DNA of 64,000 nucleotides from Aliivibrio_A sp016764915 (GTDB lineage Bacteria > Pseudomonadota > Gammaproteobacteria > Enterobacterales > Vibrionaceae): the NCBI GenBank assembly GCA_965224595.1, contig OZ245057.1, positions 62,001-126,000 of the forward strand. The letters run 5' to 3'. This document shows positions 63,971 through 64,000 of this stretch, one piece after another (the first letter of the stretch is position 1; every line of letters starts with the position of its first letter). A model generated the notes under the pieces. The model ran no database searches and was not told where the DNA came from. It was given only the letters and a program-made list of their open reading frames with translations. The position numbers and the translations under genes were made by a program.

Positions 63971-64000
63971 TGTTGTAGCCTCAAAAAGTTGAATGCGTTT

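Overview
The window looks like chromosomal DNA of a moderately AT-rich marine gammaproteobacterium, most likely Vibrionales or a nearby order. The basis is protein resemblance: an AroG and a YgfK/SsnA/YgfM/XdhD set that follow the E. coli proteins closely, plus NhaD, a Bat/MoxR operon, family II pyrophosphatase and a surface-repeat protein like those I associate with Vibrio. Genus is inference only. I saw no rRNA, tRNA, CRISPR array, insertion sequence or prophage. Genes are dense, and many neighbours overlap by 4 nt (ATGA), which makes operons easy to define.

Layout. 1-1.7 kb: the 3' end of a GGDEF-EAL protein, convergent with a small-protein/FAH-hydrolase pair. 1.8-3.1 kb: a glycosyltransferase. 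3.1-10 kb: a MoxR-DUF58-DUF4381-VWA-VWA/TPR-BatD operon. 10-11.5 kb: ferredoxin-NADP reductase and a LysE exporter. 17.4-11.5 kb (minus): sbcD-sbcC coupled to a cation diffusion facilitator. 17.7-19 kb: an S33 peptidase. 24.9-19.1 kb (minus): a DedA/ATP-grasp/DinB-like/NRDE operon and a YHS/DoxX/bifunctional ornithine-lipid acyltransferase operon. 25-26.9 kb: an Lrp/VOC pair divergent from an EamA transporter. Then aroG, a four-gene polar amino-acid ABC transporter, an orphan beta-barrel, a retropepsin-like lipoprotein with an aminotransferase, and oppABCDF with a coupled Xaa-Pro aminopeptidase (34.5-42 kb). 42-47 kb: a short Qnr-like pentapeptide protein, azlCD, a repeat protein, ppaC and nhaD.

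47.3-64 kb is a purine catabolism island, all on the minus strand: xanthine/urate-type permease; ygfK-ssnA-xdhA-xdhC-xdhB; ygfM-xdhD; guaD; guanine/hypoxanthine permease. It combines an intact three-subunit molybdenum hydroxylase with a second one (XdhD/YgfM) whose [2Fe-2S] domain has lost all eight cysteine ligands. Both multigene transcripts have an excellent sigma-54 -24/-12 element at the expected distance. The ygfK leader also carries a perfect FNR box and an inverted repeat at enhancer distance. This suggests purine oxidation switched on by low oxygen and/or a sigma-54 activator, with YgfK (flavin/Fe-S, dihydropyrimidine-dehydrogenase-like) as probable electron hub. It is the most interesting region here.

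Other leads: interleaved stems (pseudoknot or attenuator) between oppA and oppB, the shortened Qnr-like protein, the sbcDC-cation exporter coupling, and the DedA/ATP-grasp/DinB/NRDE operon. All protein identities come from motif reading and remembered family sequences; no search was run.
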